Origin: Dendrophyllia cribrosa
Taxonomy: Eukaryota > Cnidaria > Anthozoa > Scleractinia > Dendrophylliidae
Assembly: GCA_024195265.1 (NCBI GenBank)
Contig: JAJLRJ010000001.1
Span: 59,662,289 to 59,726,288 of the forward strand
Reading direction: 5' to 3'
DNA length: 64,000 nt
A model generated the notes under the pieces. That model saw nothing but the letters and a program-made list of their open reading frames with translations. It was not told where the DNA came from and made no database searches. The position numbers and the translations under genes are program-made. Numbering within the stretch: the first letter of the stretch is position 1; each line of letters opens with the position of its first letter. Below, piece by piece: positions 1 to 11,489 of this stretch.

Positions 1-76
1 TTGAAAAAAAAAATTTTGCAAAAAAAAAAATTTCCAAACAAAAATGGATGCAAATTTTTTCATGTATAATTATTAA

Positions 77-205
77 TAAGTAATCATACGGTTTTCTCGT
101 TCAATTTGGGATTAATTTGCCAAGTGAGTTTTTCAAAAACTCACTCGTGCAAATTAAGCCCAAATTGAACGAGAAAACCGTATGATTACCTATACTAATA
201 CAATG
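77..205. mobile_element. Long hairpin MITE
   Basis: Two arms of about 50 bases, starting TAATCATACGGTTTTCTCG and read back in reverse complement, face each other around a short centre with its own mini-palindrome (AGTGAGTTTTTCAAAAACTCACT). This is the fold-back form of a non-autonomous DNA transposon. It has no coding capacity, and the target duplication is not clear. It sits just outside the left boundary of the segmental duplication, which becomes recognisable near 198. Confidence 0.7.
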
Positions 206-1156
206 TGATATAATAATTATGATCTAAGCCCCATGGGTTCAAACCTTTCAACAATTATAGTTATACCGTAACAGTCGATTACCGATGTCTTACTATGGCG
301 TCATGCTTTTGACTGCGGATTACATACAAATGGTTTAGTAAGTTTCGCCGGTAAGCCTCTCTGGGAGTCTCAATATACGTATAATTCCATCTGTCCTACT
401 ATGTGCAAGGCCTTCGTTTCTTAAGTTACTCCCGTAACGTACGCGGTAAAGATCGCGGGAATCTCTATCAGCTTATGAAAAGGTAAAATCTTTGTAAAAT
501 GGTTAATAAACAAGCTAATCTGTTAATTAAACGAGATTATAAATAAATACTATTAAATTATTGATTATTCACTTTTTAAAACACGCTATTACAACTAAGA
601 CAGCACTTTTTATACATTAGTAATATTATGCGATCTACTATTACCCTTTAGCTTTGAACAAATCATACCGACTATTTTCTAACAACACGTTAGATAACAA
701 GGGTGTTCCTTAGTGATTATTATTAGAAGAAGTACAGAAACAGAAAATTCCAATGGCAACCATTTTTTTCCGTTTAGGAAGTAACCAACGGTTACTGCGA
801 CGCCTTTTGTTTTGTTTTGTTTATTCTTTGTTTGGTTCAATCTTTTATATGGTCAAATTTTACCATTTGATGTAAAAAAAAGTATAAACTGAGTTCCAAC
901 GGGATGTATTTTTGTAAATGGTAAGGACGCCAGATCTCAGCAATATGTTTTAATCCCCAAAAATAAACACATTTTGACAACGCACGCACAGGACAAATCC
1001 AAATTTAAATACAGAATAAGAGGGGTTACTGAAAGAGGTCATAGTTTTCTACCCATCCGTTATTTGGGTCGTCACGCAACGATCCAAAACGGAGACAAGT
1101 TGGAAAGAGTTAACTTTTGGAAACCTATTTTAAACAGAAACCACCGCAGAATTGAC

Positions 1157-1903
1157 CATCGCCAACTATTCCGGCCAAGCGCCCGCGTAGCTTAAGCGGT
1201 TTCTTAGAAAGTAACTCTCAAAATGGTGTCAAATTTTACAAAGAAATGTATAGAGAGGTTTCGAATATTTCAAAATAGTCGGTTGAAAATTACAGATGGA
1301 ACATTTGCCGGACCGGGATGTCATTGTAACTACTGTCTGTGTACAGCTGTAAATAATAAGACTGTAGTTTAAAAAAAAACTTTTTTCCTCGCTTTGTATC
1401 GAGGTGAGCGGCCCATTAAGCCTTTACAATAGGCAAATGCACACAAAAGCCTAAAATTAAAGACACATACTTGTGTTCCTGTGCTTGGTACTTCATTTGC
1501 CGGAGTGGAGATCCATAGTTGACTCTGTTCTCAGCCGTATTCTAAAATATCAAGCCCACAGCGAAATGTTTGATCCGTCCTTTTCCTTTTCAAAAACGCT
1601 AGAAAATTGATAATCCAAAGCTCACGCTAAAATTCTAAATTTCGCTGTCTTCGAATGACGATATCTCGTCCGTCTTTCATCCAAATTTCTCGCAAAAACC
1701 ATCGTTTAAAAGCTAACTTTGTTGTCTCTTTTCTTCGTATCACAGTATATTTGTCAGCGGAATTTGTGTGGGCTAAAACTTAGATCATGTAAACAACATT
1801 TTCGGTCCTTCGCGCCGCGGGAATACGAGCCCGCTAATACGCAGCGGTATGTCACTCATCATGTAAGGCGCGCGAAATGTCGTGACCGGAATAGTTGGCG
1901 ATG
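1157..1903. mobile_element. MITE in copy A, empty site in copy B
   Basis: Begins CATCGCCAACTATTCCGG and ends with the reverse complement of that end (CCGGAATAGTTGGCGATG). Copy B reads directly across the junction near 47765-47775 (GAATTGACAATTCG), so this 747-base block was inserted in A or cleanly lost from B. There is no convincing coding sequence. The 1719-1904 frame runs across the element end and is not a gene. Confidence 0.75.
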
Positions 1904-2543
1904 AATTCGTGTGCGTCCCAGACAGGCACAAATGGTCATGAGTGGATATTGCTCCCTAGATAATCTTGAAGGTGTCCCCTTAAGGTTTGGACTTTGGTAG
2001 ATCATATTACGGATATTGTTTACCATTTTAAAAATTGAAAAATTGAAGGAAATAAAAAAAGAGCACTCCAAAGCCTGAAAGAGATAAACTGCGCCCATTC
2101 TGAAGCTGGCCAAAAGGATCGTGGCTCTTGAAAGGAGAATGTACAATATCCAGTTTTATCTATGAGCCGCGACTGCAGGGAATCATGGTACTTGAAAATT
2201 CAACGAAACAAGTCAAAGATTGTGGAATTGAATACAACTTCCACAGTACCTTGCAGGCGTGTCTTAAATTATAGAGGAAATGGTAATTCTTCTATATTAA
2301 AATTTTTCAATCCGAATAATGCATACAAGGTCGTACAAGGATATGCATCCACTAGGATGTTTCACATGTAGCTAAATCTTCTTGATTCAGTTAAAACCAA
2401 GACGGACTAAAAATGTAGTTGATTTTGTTAAATTTACACACGCTTCTTTCCAAACGTCTGTTAAAATACAGTGCTACAATTGTTTCTGATTATCACTTAA
2501 AATATTTTTTGATCCCATAATAGATGCAGTGAAACAGATCTTT

Positions 2544-3686
2544 TCATAACTTTGTATCAATACTGAGGGTACTAATGCCAATAGAAGACATTGATGGTGC
2601 GAGATATCTTATTGCCGTCAACTCAAGAGACGAGAATCCCAAAACTTGCTGTGCCGAGGTGCTCAACCTTGGTTGTTGTAATCGACTTTGCTCTCTTATC
2701 CAGATTAATCGAAATATCGCTTTCGTTTCCACCCTCAGATTTTCGCTGAAGACTATAAACAACCAGGGATGAATTGCAGCATTTGCATGCGCGAGCCAGA
2801 TAAACAGCCACTGGAAAAAATTGGGAATAGGAACATAGGCATCGGAAAAAAACGTCGTCATAATGTGAGTGACATGCACAGGAAGCCAACAAATTGCAAA
2901 CACGGTGACAGCGGTTATCAACATCTTGATGACATCGCGACGCTTCTTTGCTTGTTTTGCATAAGCCTGCTGATTAACATGTCCTGGTGGTTTATGTCTC
3001 CATAAAAAGTAGGCGATCAGAGAATATAAGACTGTCATGATTATAAGAGGGACTACGTAGGTTATGACAACTCTTACAACCATTTCCGCATTGTGGAGAA
3101 TGGTAGATATCTCTTTCAAATCGTGCCAATCTTCGTAACACTCAGTTGTTCCATCTTCTAACTCCTCTGCTTTGAATTTGTACAGTTGATAACTGAATAT
3201 CATCCCCGCACACAGCCACACAGCAAAAATGGAACGCACCACTGACCTAAATGACAGGGATCTTTTTAGGATACACACAATGGCCAGATATCGGTCAGCG
3301 GCAATCACCGTGAGCGTCCATATGGTGACGCAAATGGAAACGACCAAGAAGAATGGAATGATCTTGCATAGTAGTGTTCCTACTATTCCTGGTATCCAAC
3401 TATTGCGAACGAAGAAGTATGGCACCGAAAAGGCAGAAGCTGTTATCACATCCACCACATCAGCAACAGCCATGCTGACCAAAAGCCAGTTAAACGGGTT
3501 TTTGCGAATATTCTTACGCGTGCGCACAAGGTGTATAACAAGCGAATTACCAGCCAACGAGAACAGGATAATGATGACGTAAGCACAGACAAAGGTTATC
3601 TTAGTGGCACCATGGACTTCTTTACGATAGTCATTATCTAAATGGCCAAAAATGGTAGAGTTCTCCGTATGGTTCAATGCCTCCAT
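2544..3686 (-). CDS. Class A (rhodopsin-like) neuropeptide-type GPCR, full length
   Basis: A 380-residue single-exon seven-transmembrane receptor, presumably plasma-membrane and G-protein coupled. Visible landmarks are an N-terminal glycosylation site NHT (5-7), TM1 with GNSLV (46-50), TM2 with VADVVD (74-79), Cys107 at the top of TM3 pairing with Cys183 in extracellular loop 2, DRYLAIV after TM3 (131-137), CWLPVH in TM6 (266-271), and HPWLF in TM7 (306-310) where NPxxY is usual. A basic loop 3 (KQAKKRR) precedes TM6. The overall style resembles RFamide/NPY/galanin-like peptide receptors, but the ligand cannot be told. The ATG at 3686 is the first in frame and gives a short extracellular N-terminus. 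An alternative upstream start seen in copy B is blocked here by a stop. The paralogue at 48604-49635 is nearly identical through the membrane core. Confidence 0.9.
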   Translation of the reverse strand: MEALNHTENSTIFGHLDNDYRKEVHGATKITFVCAYVIIILFSLAGNSLVIHLVRTRKNIRKNPFNWLLVSMAVADVVDVITASAFSVPYFFVRNSWIPGIVGTLLCKIIPFFLVVSICVTIWTLTVIAADRYLAIVCILKRSLSFRSVVRSIFAVWLCAGMIFSYQLYKFKAEELEDGTTECYEDWHDLKEISTILHNAEMVVRVVITYVVPLIIMTVLYSLIAYFLWRHKPPGHVNQQAYAKQAKKRRDVIKMLITAVTVFAICWLPVHVTHIMTTFFSDAYVPIPNFFQWLFIWLAHANAAIHPWLFIVFSENLRVETKAIFRLIWIREQSRLQQPRLSTSAQQVLGFSSLELTAIRYLAPSMSSIGISTLSIDTKL

Positions 3687-3795
3687 TTTACAGTCTATGA
3701 AACAATAAAACAGCTAAATTAAATCAAGGTCTGGGATACATGTTTCAAATAACAAATAGCTCGTGAGACTATTACCGTTTTCATGTGAAAATCAA

Positions 3796-4488
3796 TAGCG
3801 CTGTGCACTAATGTTGTCACATACCTTTAACCCCCGTTGTGACTCAGACAAACAAACTCCTCCATGTGTTATCTGCATAAGAAGTTTGTATGGGAAAATG
3901 GTGTTGGCGAAGACTTTGATGCGGTTGTTATCTATATTTTGACAAGAAAATCGAACACCTGGGTCAATGTTGAATAGAAAACCTAAAAGCTATTCTTGGA
4001 ACATCTCAAATTTTGGTGAAAATGCAACGAATTGATAGAGAGCTGCAATATTGTTGTCTGAAAGACATATACATATAGTTTGCAGCCTATACAGCTGAGC
4101 CGTTACAAACAACGTTACAAGCTAACGATGCACACATCTTAGTCATACGAGACTGGATACAAAAATTTACTTTTCTCTTTGCCTTAATTTTGGGCACAAG
4201 TCGTGAAATGTGTTCGGATTTTACCGTGCAGCCTCGTCACATAATTTGATGAATTTTAAGCCAAAGTCTACATTTCTTGAATCAATTTGTCACTCCCTAA
4301 TGTAACATTGCCTTGCATTTATTATATTTGAAGCCTCCAAAACGTTCAAATCACGTTGACCGCTGATTTCATCGATTTTTCATGTGCAACAAAACACATC
4401 ACGCTCATACAAAGCCTGTGAGCTGACAACAACTTTGTCTGAGTCACGTAGGGTGTCTATATATTTTTAGTAATGGTGCACAGCGCTA
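3796..4488. mobile_element. MITE with AGCGCTGTGCAC ends, private to copy A
   Basis: Terminal inverted repeats start AGCGCTGTGCAC (left) and close GTGCACAGCGCT (right). A second inverted match further in (GTGACTCAGACAAA / TTTGTCTGAGTCAC) also faces inward. Copy B continues straight through this point near 49670 (AAAATTAATTAGCTGC), so the block is an insertion of about 690 bp upstream of the GPCR. It lies between the receptor start and conserved 5' flank, where promoter elements could be. Confidence 0.75.
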
Positions 4489-4622
4489 TTAGCTGCTTTA
4501 TGAGCATAATTAAAAGTCACATCACGTGATTTTACCAGTTTGAAAAAATTTAATAGGAAAACTATAGACTGTAATGAGCACAGTACAATCTGCCTGGTAT
4601 TGCCATTAAGTTACGCATTCGC

Positions 4623-4625
<3 letters not shown>

Positions 4626-4653
<28 letters not shown>
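4626..4653 (+). repeat. (AAT)n microsatellite
   Basis: About nine AAT units directly precede the dispersed repeat that begins near 4665. This spot is where copies A and B of the segmental duplication stop matching. Confidence 0.9.
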
Positions 4654-4664
4654 GTAATAATTAC

Positions 4665-5310
4665 GGAGCACTCGCCGGGCCGAAGGCCCGGCTGCGCAGC
4701 CCCATACTCATAGAACCTAGCCCGTCATTTTTCATGGTCATGGCTAGCGGAATGTTTCGCGGGCGCGCGTGTGCTCGCTGCCTTCCGCCCTCCGCCCTCC
4801 GCCCTCCGCCCTCCGCCCTCCGCCCTCCGCCCTCCGCCCTCCGCCCTCCGCCCTCCGCCCTCCGCCCTCCGCCCTCCGCCCTCCGCCCTCCGCCCTCCGC
4901 CCTCCGCCCTCCGCCGTCACGCAGGACTAGCTCGCGGGCGCGTATGACGTCGCAAAACATGCGCGTACGACGTCACTTGAAACCAAAGCGAGGCTTTTTT
5001 TTCGCGCGGTTACGCGGCCGAATGTCACGTCAGCTGGGAAAACACTTTGATGTTTTGCTGTGTTTACTGAGCGGAGAAAACGGTTTAAATTAAAGTCGTT
5101 ATTTTCCTGCATTTTTTCGTGGTTTGCTACTCAAGACAGGGATACTAATTAAGGGATACTCAGAAGCCGCTTTTAAGTGGAAAAAGAAGAGCTTTTAGGG
5201 ATAAAATATTGCTTCGAGGAACTATATACGTTTTTAGCAATGCGAGAGATGGGTTCGTTTTACGGATTTCAGCACCAAAGCGGAGATTTAAAGAATTTCC
5301 AAGCACAGTA
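4665..5310 (+). repeat. Dispersed repeat family R1 (copy 1)
   Basis: Matches 22880-23385 in reverse orientation. Shared landmarks are a GC hairpin (GCCGGGCCGAAGGCCCGGC), the block around CATGGTCATGGCTAGCGGAA, the stretch ending near CTACTCAAGACAGGG, and TGCTTCGAGGAAC. It does not encode a recognisable protein. The stable GC hairpin at one end is reminiscent of Helitron 3' ends, but no CTRR end could be fixed, so the class is left open. Confidence 0.7.
4785..4915 (+). repeat. 7-bp minisatellite (CCGCCCT)n
   Basis: About 18-19 near-perfect copies of CCGCCCT inside R1. Because 7 is not a multiple of 3, all frames stay open and give Pro/Ser/Leu/Arg repeats on + and Gly/Arg/Ala/Glu repeats on -, producing spurious reading frames on both strands. 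The other R1 copy at 23230-23270 has only a short GC-rich stretch here, so the expansion is local. Confidence 0.95.
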
Positions 5311-8300
5311 GTCGCCGGATGGACTTAAGAGACATTCTCCCTATTCACCGGGTGAGACGTGGCGGGAGGTCGAAAATACAAACATCCAACTATATCACCC
5401 AGAGATACCCTAATGTGTACTAGTAAATGTGAGAAACTTATTTTGTTGTGGAGTTTAATATTTTTTAGAAAATAATTAAAAGCTCAAGACGGCCCGATTT
5501 GCCCAAAAATCACAAATTCGACCTCAAATACCGAGGGGTACAAATCGATCTTGCGCACACGCGCAAAGCAAAATATTATAATTATTTTCAAATCACTTGA
5601 TTAAGAAGATAATTCTGAGCTGTTTGAGCTATAATAGAAAAATAGAGCGCTTTTATTTTATTTTTGGCGGCTTTGCAAAAGTTGATAAAATTTCAGATTT
5701 TAAAAATACCGAATTATACACTGTTTTCGAATAATTAAAAACACACTCGGTATAACTCGTAATTCCTTCAAACTTTCAAAATAGCAAGTACATGAGTTAT
5801 ATTTCAGCTGTGCATAAAAATTAGTTTGGTAAAATTTGATTCTGAGAAGACCGGCTGCATGTTATTTGACCTAAACCGGCAGAAATGTAAACATTCGGTA
5901 CCGACTTTTGTCTAACCAGCTATACAATCGTCCCGAAAATTATGCAGTTACTCTAAAGGCTATCCAAATTCAAAATCCCCTTGAAATTAACACTTATTAT
6001 GCAGCTTACCTGGATTCTCGGAGGATTTACAGTTCTGTAATTCTTGTATTTGTTCTGTTCGAACCGGGATTGAAGAAACATTTCCAGACCACTGTTTTAG
6101 TGTATTCTATCCCTGGCTAAATTCTCGCCTTTGACGTCCTATTTTCTTTACGTGCATTGGTAGTGACTTTTATATGTATCTCCCTAAGTTTTGTATCTGA
6201 TAATTTTCTCGGTATCTCTAAGGTTTGAGGGTGAAACGGGCAAATTTCTGGCCAACTTGAAATGTCCTACAAGGCGCCGAAATGACAACTGAAATATGAT
6301 CGCAACAGTGCCTTGTCACGCAATACGCAGAGTATCATTATTGTAACGCGAGTTAAAAACGCGATTTCTCTTTGAAAACATAATAAATAGAGGATAAAGC
6401 ATTACCTCGTATTTTTTTCAAATATTATAACTTACTAAAAAGAAATATTTCTGATTAAAACATGCGTGTATTTGTTTCAGCATTTTCCTCAGCCCAATCT
6501 CGAAAATGAAAAGATCCTAATTTATTGGAGCACTACAATAAATTATAGTTAATTAACAACTCTTGTATCGCGCGGTTAAGCCTGGGGCGTACGTGCCTTC
6601 CGGTTTGCGTGACACAACCAGTCATACCCCACGTGGTGTCTCTCATCCAATGAAATTTTAGTGCTGTCATCTCTTGGCATGATCAGAGCATGCTCGTTCA
6701 TTCTTGTATTCCTCGTGCTCGTTTAGCCACAAGTTCCTAAATCGTGCCAACAAATCTTCACGCTGACTCCTTCAAGAACTCAAAAACGACTGATCGGACA
6801 CCGAGTTATTGTAATCAATATTGCCCGGGGATTAGCGTGCCCAAAAGCTGCCTGAAGGCGATTAATTTCTCCGCCAACTCGACGCGCACAGCGAAGGAAA
6901 AGACTCGCACCGGATTCAGCGGATTACACAACCAGACGAGCACATATCCCGCCAAAAAACGTTTTAGCCCTCCTGAGAGTCTTCGAGTTGAGGAATCTAT
7001 GCAACGAGCAAGGCCTCATTTCTACTGGGAATCGAGCCGTACTCCTCGATCGCTTAAAAGTGCCTAACTCGCAGCCTTGAACACGCAGCGCTGCTTTATA
7101 ATTAGCTGACTCTGCCCCAAAACGGATTCGCACAACCCAAGCAGAAAACACAATGACAACCATCCCCGAGGATCCCGCCAGCTCCTTAAAACCAGTCTGG
7201 ATCACCGCTTAAAGTCCCGTTCCAGCTCTTCACGATGACATGGTCCATTTCCTCGAAAGCCAGGTCCTGTGTCTTTTATATGTTTTTATTTTTGTCTGTT
7301 GTTATGTCTCTTTTCAATTTTTCCCCATTTAACGGCTAAAGAAGCAGTATGATGTCGATTTATGCCCTGCCAAAATCTATTTGTTCATACTTAGCCGCCA
7401 CTTGAGAGTGCAATCAACACTAAAACATTTTGCTGGTTGCTTTGTTGTGATACGAAAGAAACAGGCTAAGCGTGACAGCTGCGTTACTGACAGCGACGTT
7501 TTCCGGTTTGCATATATACGGAAATTGCGAAAAATTCGACTGAAGTCATTAGCGAATAACATCAAATATTTGTCACAGAGAGAGGACAAGCTAGCAGCAC
7601 AGCTGTTAAAACGATGACGTGATTAAAACATATGCTTACTCGATCTCCAATAAATCTGAACAATCCTAGAAAAACAACACATAAACTTACACTGTCGTGA
7701 GACCCTTGCAACAATAAAGCAAACCAAGGAATACCGTGACGCAGCCATCTATATTTTAATCGCTGATAACAGCAACAACGGCGAACATAAACGGGCGGTC
7801 ATAAGTGTCGGGGGAGATTGCTGGATCCAAACAGAAAAGAAATCGCAGCCAACCATTATTTCACCTGTGACCTCCATTAACCTCATTTATTCGTCGTTTT
7901 TTCGTTTACATGTCCCTGTTATCTCACAGTGTCTAATACTATTTTTTGTTTGCAAATGTCTGCCATTCAAAAATCTGCCCATGGGGCCTACAATTCGAAA
8001 AGTCTGGTCCTTGTTGTCCGGTGGACATCTCCCATGCCCAACAGCACTGTGTCACTGGCTGGCACATACAAGCTGGAAATTAGTTTGCAACACTGACCAT
8101 GCCAACAAGATGTAGCTGTCCATCAACAGTCAGAAGTGGTCACCTTGCCTTGGATCCTGCACGGACCTTCTTTTTCTACAGTTTTTCTTACAGTAACTAG
8201 GCATATTTTCGTATCTTCTGGTACCTGATTGCCCCGAGCTCTAGGGGTGGTGAGCCTGCATTTTTCTGGGAGTACACGTTCCCTTATTTTTTCCAACTGG

Positions 8301-8700
8301 GTTTTTTAAGGGTTTTTTCGTGACAGGCGGGCGAGCGTTTCAATCACTACCAGCCCATTGCAAGGTTCACACAACTTTGGAGCTTACCTCGTGCCTTATT
8401 TTATTTCACACTCAACTCGGAAATTCTTTTTTCTTGAGTAAACACTCCATATTTCAGCGACCAATTTTGACTATTGGTACCCGTGACCTAGTTCTCCCAC
8501 TAGCTCTGAGACCGTAGTGATCTCTATCTATTTTGAACGTAGAGCGGTTTGATTCTCTGCAAGTAACCACATTTATTCCAAAGCTTCTGTGTGAACTCTG
8601 TACATGGTGTAATTACCTAATCAAAGTGACACCAATGCCTTTTTACTTTGGGAGGTTTGCACGTTCACATGTCACCAAAGGCTTCAAAACATTTATTCTG
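5311..8700. other. Gene-poor interval
   Basis: No reading frame with recognisable domains, no long inverted repeats and no tandem arrays were seen in this interval. Frames at 5908-6120, 6744-7067 and 7867-8115 lack conserved motifs and are treated as chance. It belongs to the part of copy A that is absent from copy B. Confidence 0.5.
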
Positions 8701-8705
8701 GGATT

Positions 8706-8740
8706 CCCCCTCCCCCCCCCCCCCCCCCCCCTTTTTTTTC
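8706..8740 (+). repeat. C/T homopolymer run
   Basis: A run of about 20 C followed by 8 T. Its length in an assembly is unreliable. Confidence 0.9.
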
Positions 8741-9037
8741 AGTTTATATTTACTGTCTCAAGCCCCTTTTTTCATTATTACTTTACTGATGATGTTTTCA
8801 ACTTCTTCAACCCTCACAAATGCAAGGCATTGTATTACTACAAAATAGAAGGCATATTATTCTTACGCTTGCATTGACATTATTTCTGGTACCACTAGCT
8901 CTATTTTTTCCTGTGGCTCGTCGATGGGGGATGCTTTGCATTTTGTGGGGATGAAGTGCTCCTCTCGTCACACTTTTGCCCCCATAGACTCGTTTCTCGA
9001 GGCCCAACTCCCTCCAGTTTTTCTGTACTGCTCGAAT

Positions 9038-9331
9038 CTAGGTTAGAGGAGGCCATGCTCCCTCCAATCAGAGAGGAGGCCCAACTCCCTCCTCTCTACC
9101 CAGGAGTGCTTTCGCGTGGGTGCAACCTGAGGCCCAACTACCTCACCCATCCACGGTCTGTATCTCCATGGGCTGTAGGTTAGGATCTAGGTTAGAGGAG
9201 GCCCTACTACCTCCAATCAGAGAGGAGGCCCAACTACCTCCTCTCTACCCAGGAGTGCTTTCGCGTGGGTGCAACCTGAGGCCCAACTACCTCACCCATC
9301 CACGGTCTGTATCTCCATGGGCTGTAGGCTT
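9038..9331 (+). repeat. 149-bp tandem duplication
   Basis: Two head-to-tail copies of a unit starting CTAGGTTAGAGGAGGCC (first at 9038, second at 9187), nearly identical through CCATGGGCTGTAGG. A shorter related piece with AGGCCCAACTCCCTCC precedes them near 9000. Small internal repeats (AGGCCCAACTACCTC) suggest unequal crossing-over or slippage. The frames crossing it (8956-9183, 9120-9353) duplicate each other and have no known domain. Confidence 0.9.
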
Positions 9332-9399
9332 TATCCGATACATGTTTACCTAGCAGTACTGCGGAAAAAAATATTATTTCTGAGCATTTCATTACCCAC

Positions 9400-10480
9400 T
9401 TCCCCATTGGCACCCACAAAACAAGTTGTTGTTATTGTTCTCTAATAGTTACTTTACTATGAAAAGAGGAAGTTAATTAACCGGGAAAACAAGTTTTGAT
9501 ATAGTGCTTATTTTGGTTCTGTGCAGAAGAATTGGTTTGTCATAATTTGATTCCGAAAACTAAGTTCGCTTACTGAATGTCACAATTATGGGGAATGACT
9601 GTTTTGCAATTGTAATAATAATTTCTATAGTGAAGCTACGCACGCAAAAATAATTGCGCACTCCTTCGTTTGTTGTCGCAGGTGCTGCGAATTATAGTGT
9701 AGATTTACGCACATACCTCTCAGCCTGTTGTTTTAAAAACAAAGCCCAAATTGAATTGAGATTGCACTGATAAAGTGTCAAAATTGCGATAAAAGTTGGG
9801 CACTTATAGTCATCATTGAAGGAAATAACTAGAATCAACTCGTAACTTTACTATAACTTTCAAACTATTGATGCGCGTTTTGTAAAATTACATCCTACCC
9901 TAACATAATAATGGCCAATACCACGGCGAGATTCCTTCAAACTAATGGAGGTTTTAGACAATAAAGATTGTAATCATGTACTGATAACAAGACAGATCTG
10001 TGTGTACTGCAATTCGAAAATCGGTCTGTTTTAAAGTACCTATAAATTGATTGACAGGGCAGCGCAGCCGCTTAAGGTCCCCTCAGTTGTTTACGCTTGC
10101 TAGAAGTTAGGGTTATATTTTTGATCGAGACAGTGAAATGGAGAAAAGTTGTTCTTTCAAGCGGTTATATGGCGGCCAGTGCGGTAAAGATCCACGCAGC
10201 AAGAGAGACGGTGTGATTGTTCACTTGTGTCTTGCGAGAAGGACATCTCTAATCACAAGAGCTCCCTAAATTTAATGTCCGCCGCCTCCCTCCTTGGGCA
10301 TTGGTTGGCGAAAAGCTTCATCGCGCTGCCGAGTACAAGTTCAGCTGTCGAACCATCTGTAAAAGTCCCACGCTGCAGATCGCGGCATCAGCAAACAGAT
10401 TTCGCAGCATATTCTCAATCTAACAGGAATATTTTTACCTGTGGGATCAGCTAAGCTATGCTACACAAATTTATTTTGAA
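9400..10480. other. Interval with no recognised gene
   Basis: No supported gene. A 43-codon ATG frame at 10138-10269 opens with Met-Glu-Lys-Ser-Cys and carries two Cys residues near a basic stretch. It could be a short first exon, but no donor site or partner exon can be defended. Confidence 0.4.
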
Positions 10481-10483
10481 ATT

Positions 10484-11083
10484 AGGGACGGACCATTATT
10501 TTTCTGGAGGGGGGGGGGGGGGAGAAATATTGAAAAAAAAAATGTTTGCAGGGCCTGAAAAGACAACAAAATAAATTGTTTGCAAACACGATATGTCTAA
10601 AAAAAAAATGTTTGCAGAGAAGTCAGATAAATTATTAAAAACTATTAGTTCCAAAACTGAATATTGCTCAGTGATGATTCTTTCCATTTGGCTACACAAG
10701 ACAACTCCTTCACCTCGCCTTCGCAAAAAGCAGCCAAAAAACTCTTCGTTGTGCCAGGGCTTAAGGTCCGGGTTTTCATTCAAGGAATGCCGCTTGCCTT
10801 GCCATTTAACGTTGACACTGTCCGAGAAATGGGCGAGTTTCGGAAGTCTGTCATCTTCCTGACCATAATGATCACCATCAAAGCTAATGGGTCAATAACT
10901 GTTTACTAGCTAGTTATTTGGAGTAACCTATGGCGATGGGAATCATTTTAAATCAGCAATGTGCCTGCCTTCACCGCTGGTACCACAGCTAGGCCGGGTG
11001 GTACGAGTATGATGGCCTGTGGGAACAACGTCAAAAGAGGATCATCCCCCCCCCCCCCTCCAGAAAAATAATGGTCCGTCCCT
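10484..11083. mobile_element. MITE with G/C-run termini, hAT-like
   Basis: The left end reads AGGGACGGACCATTATT, then TTTCTGGA and a long G run (10508-10523). The right end is the exact mirror: a C run (11046-11058), then TCCAGAAAAATAATGG and CCGTCCCT. The 600-base spacer has no intact gene. The flanks TTGAAATT and TGGAGGTT agree at 5 of 8 places, which would fit a decayed 8-bp hAT target duplication, so the superfamily is only an inference. Confidence 0.75.
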
Positions 11084-11489
11084 TGGAGGTTTCATTCTAT
11101 TTATAGTGGTCGCTTTCTTTAACTGAGACATTTCTTTCATGTCAATAGGAATTTGCAGTGAATGTGCGCGCCAAGACCCGAAGACTTCTGACATCACCGA
11201 GGGTGTTCGTAATATTTCCCTTGTATGTATTGTATTGTATTTACCTGGGTACGCGAGACAAGGCGCGCAGCAGGGAAGGGATAAGATAGATGTTAAATTG
11301 GCTTCCTACCATGTTTCCGCTAACCGACGCCCGCCGGGGGTTTGTCTCTAGTTTCCGCTGACCGCGACGCCCTGGGTACCAAAATGGGCAGTCAAAGTCT
11401 CTAACGCGATACGCGCAGTAAATTTGTATTACTTTTTATAAAAGGTTTTTCGGATCTCACCCGGTCGGTAGAGAGAGTCGCTCTTAAAG

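Noticed and set aside
3229..3582. 117-codon plus-strand frame (and its twin at 49076-49486)
   Set aside because: Antisense shadow of the GPCR coding sequence, conserved only because the receptor is.
4661..5093. Long Gly/Arg-rich (minus) and Pro/Ser-rich (plus) reading frames
   Set aside because: They are translations of the 7-bp (CCGCCCT)n minisatellite. Both strands stay open only because of the repeat.
8533..8877. Frame with a Pro8 run and hydrophobic ends, seemingly a small membrane protein
   Set aside because: The Pro run is a poly-C homopolymer, and the frame has no conserved motif and depends on the homopolymer length.
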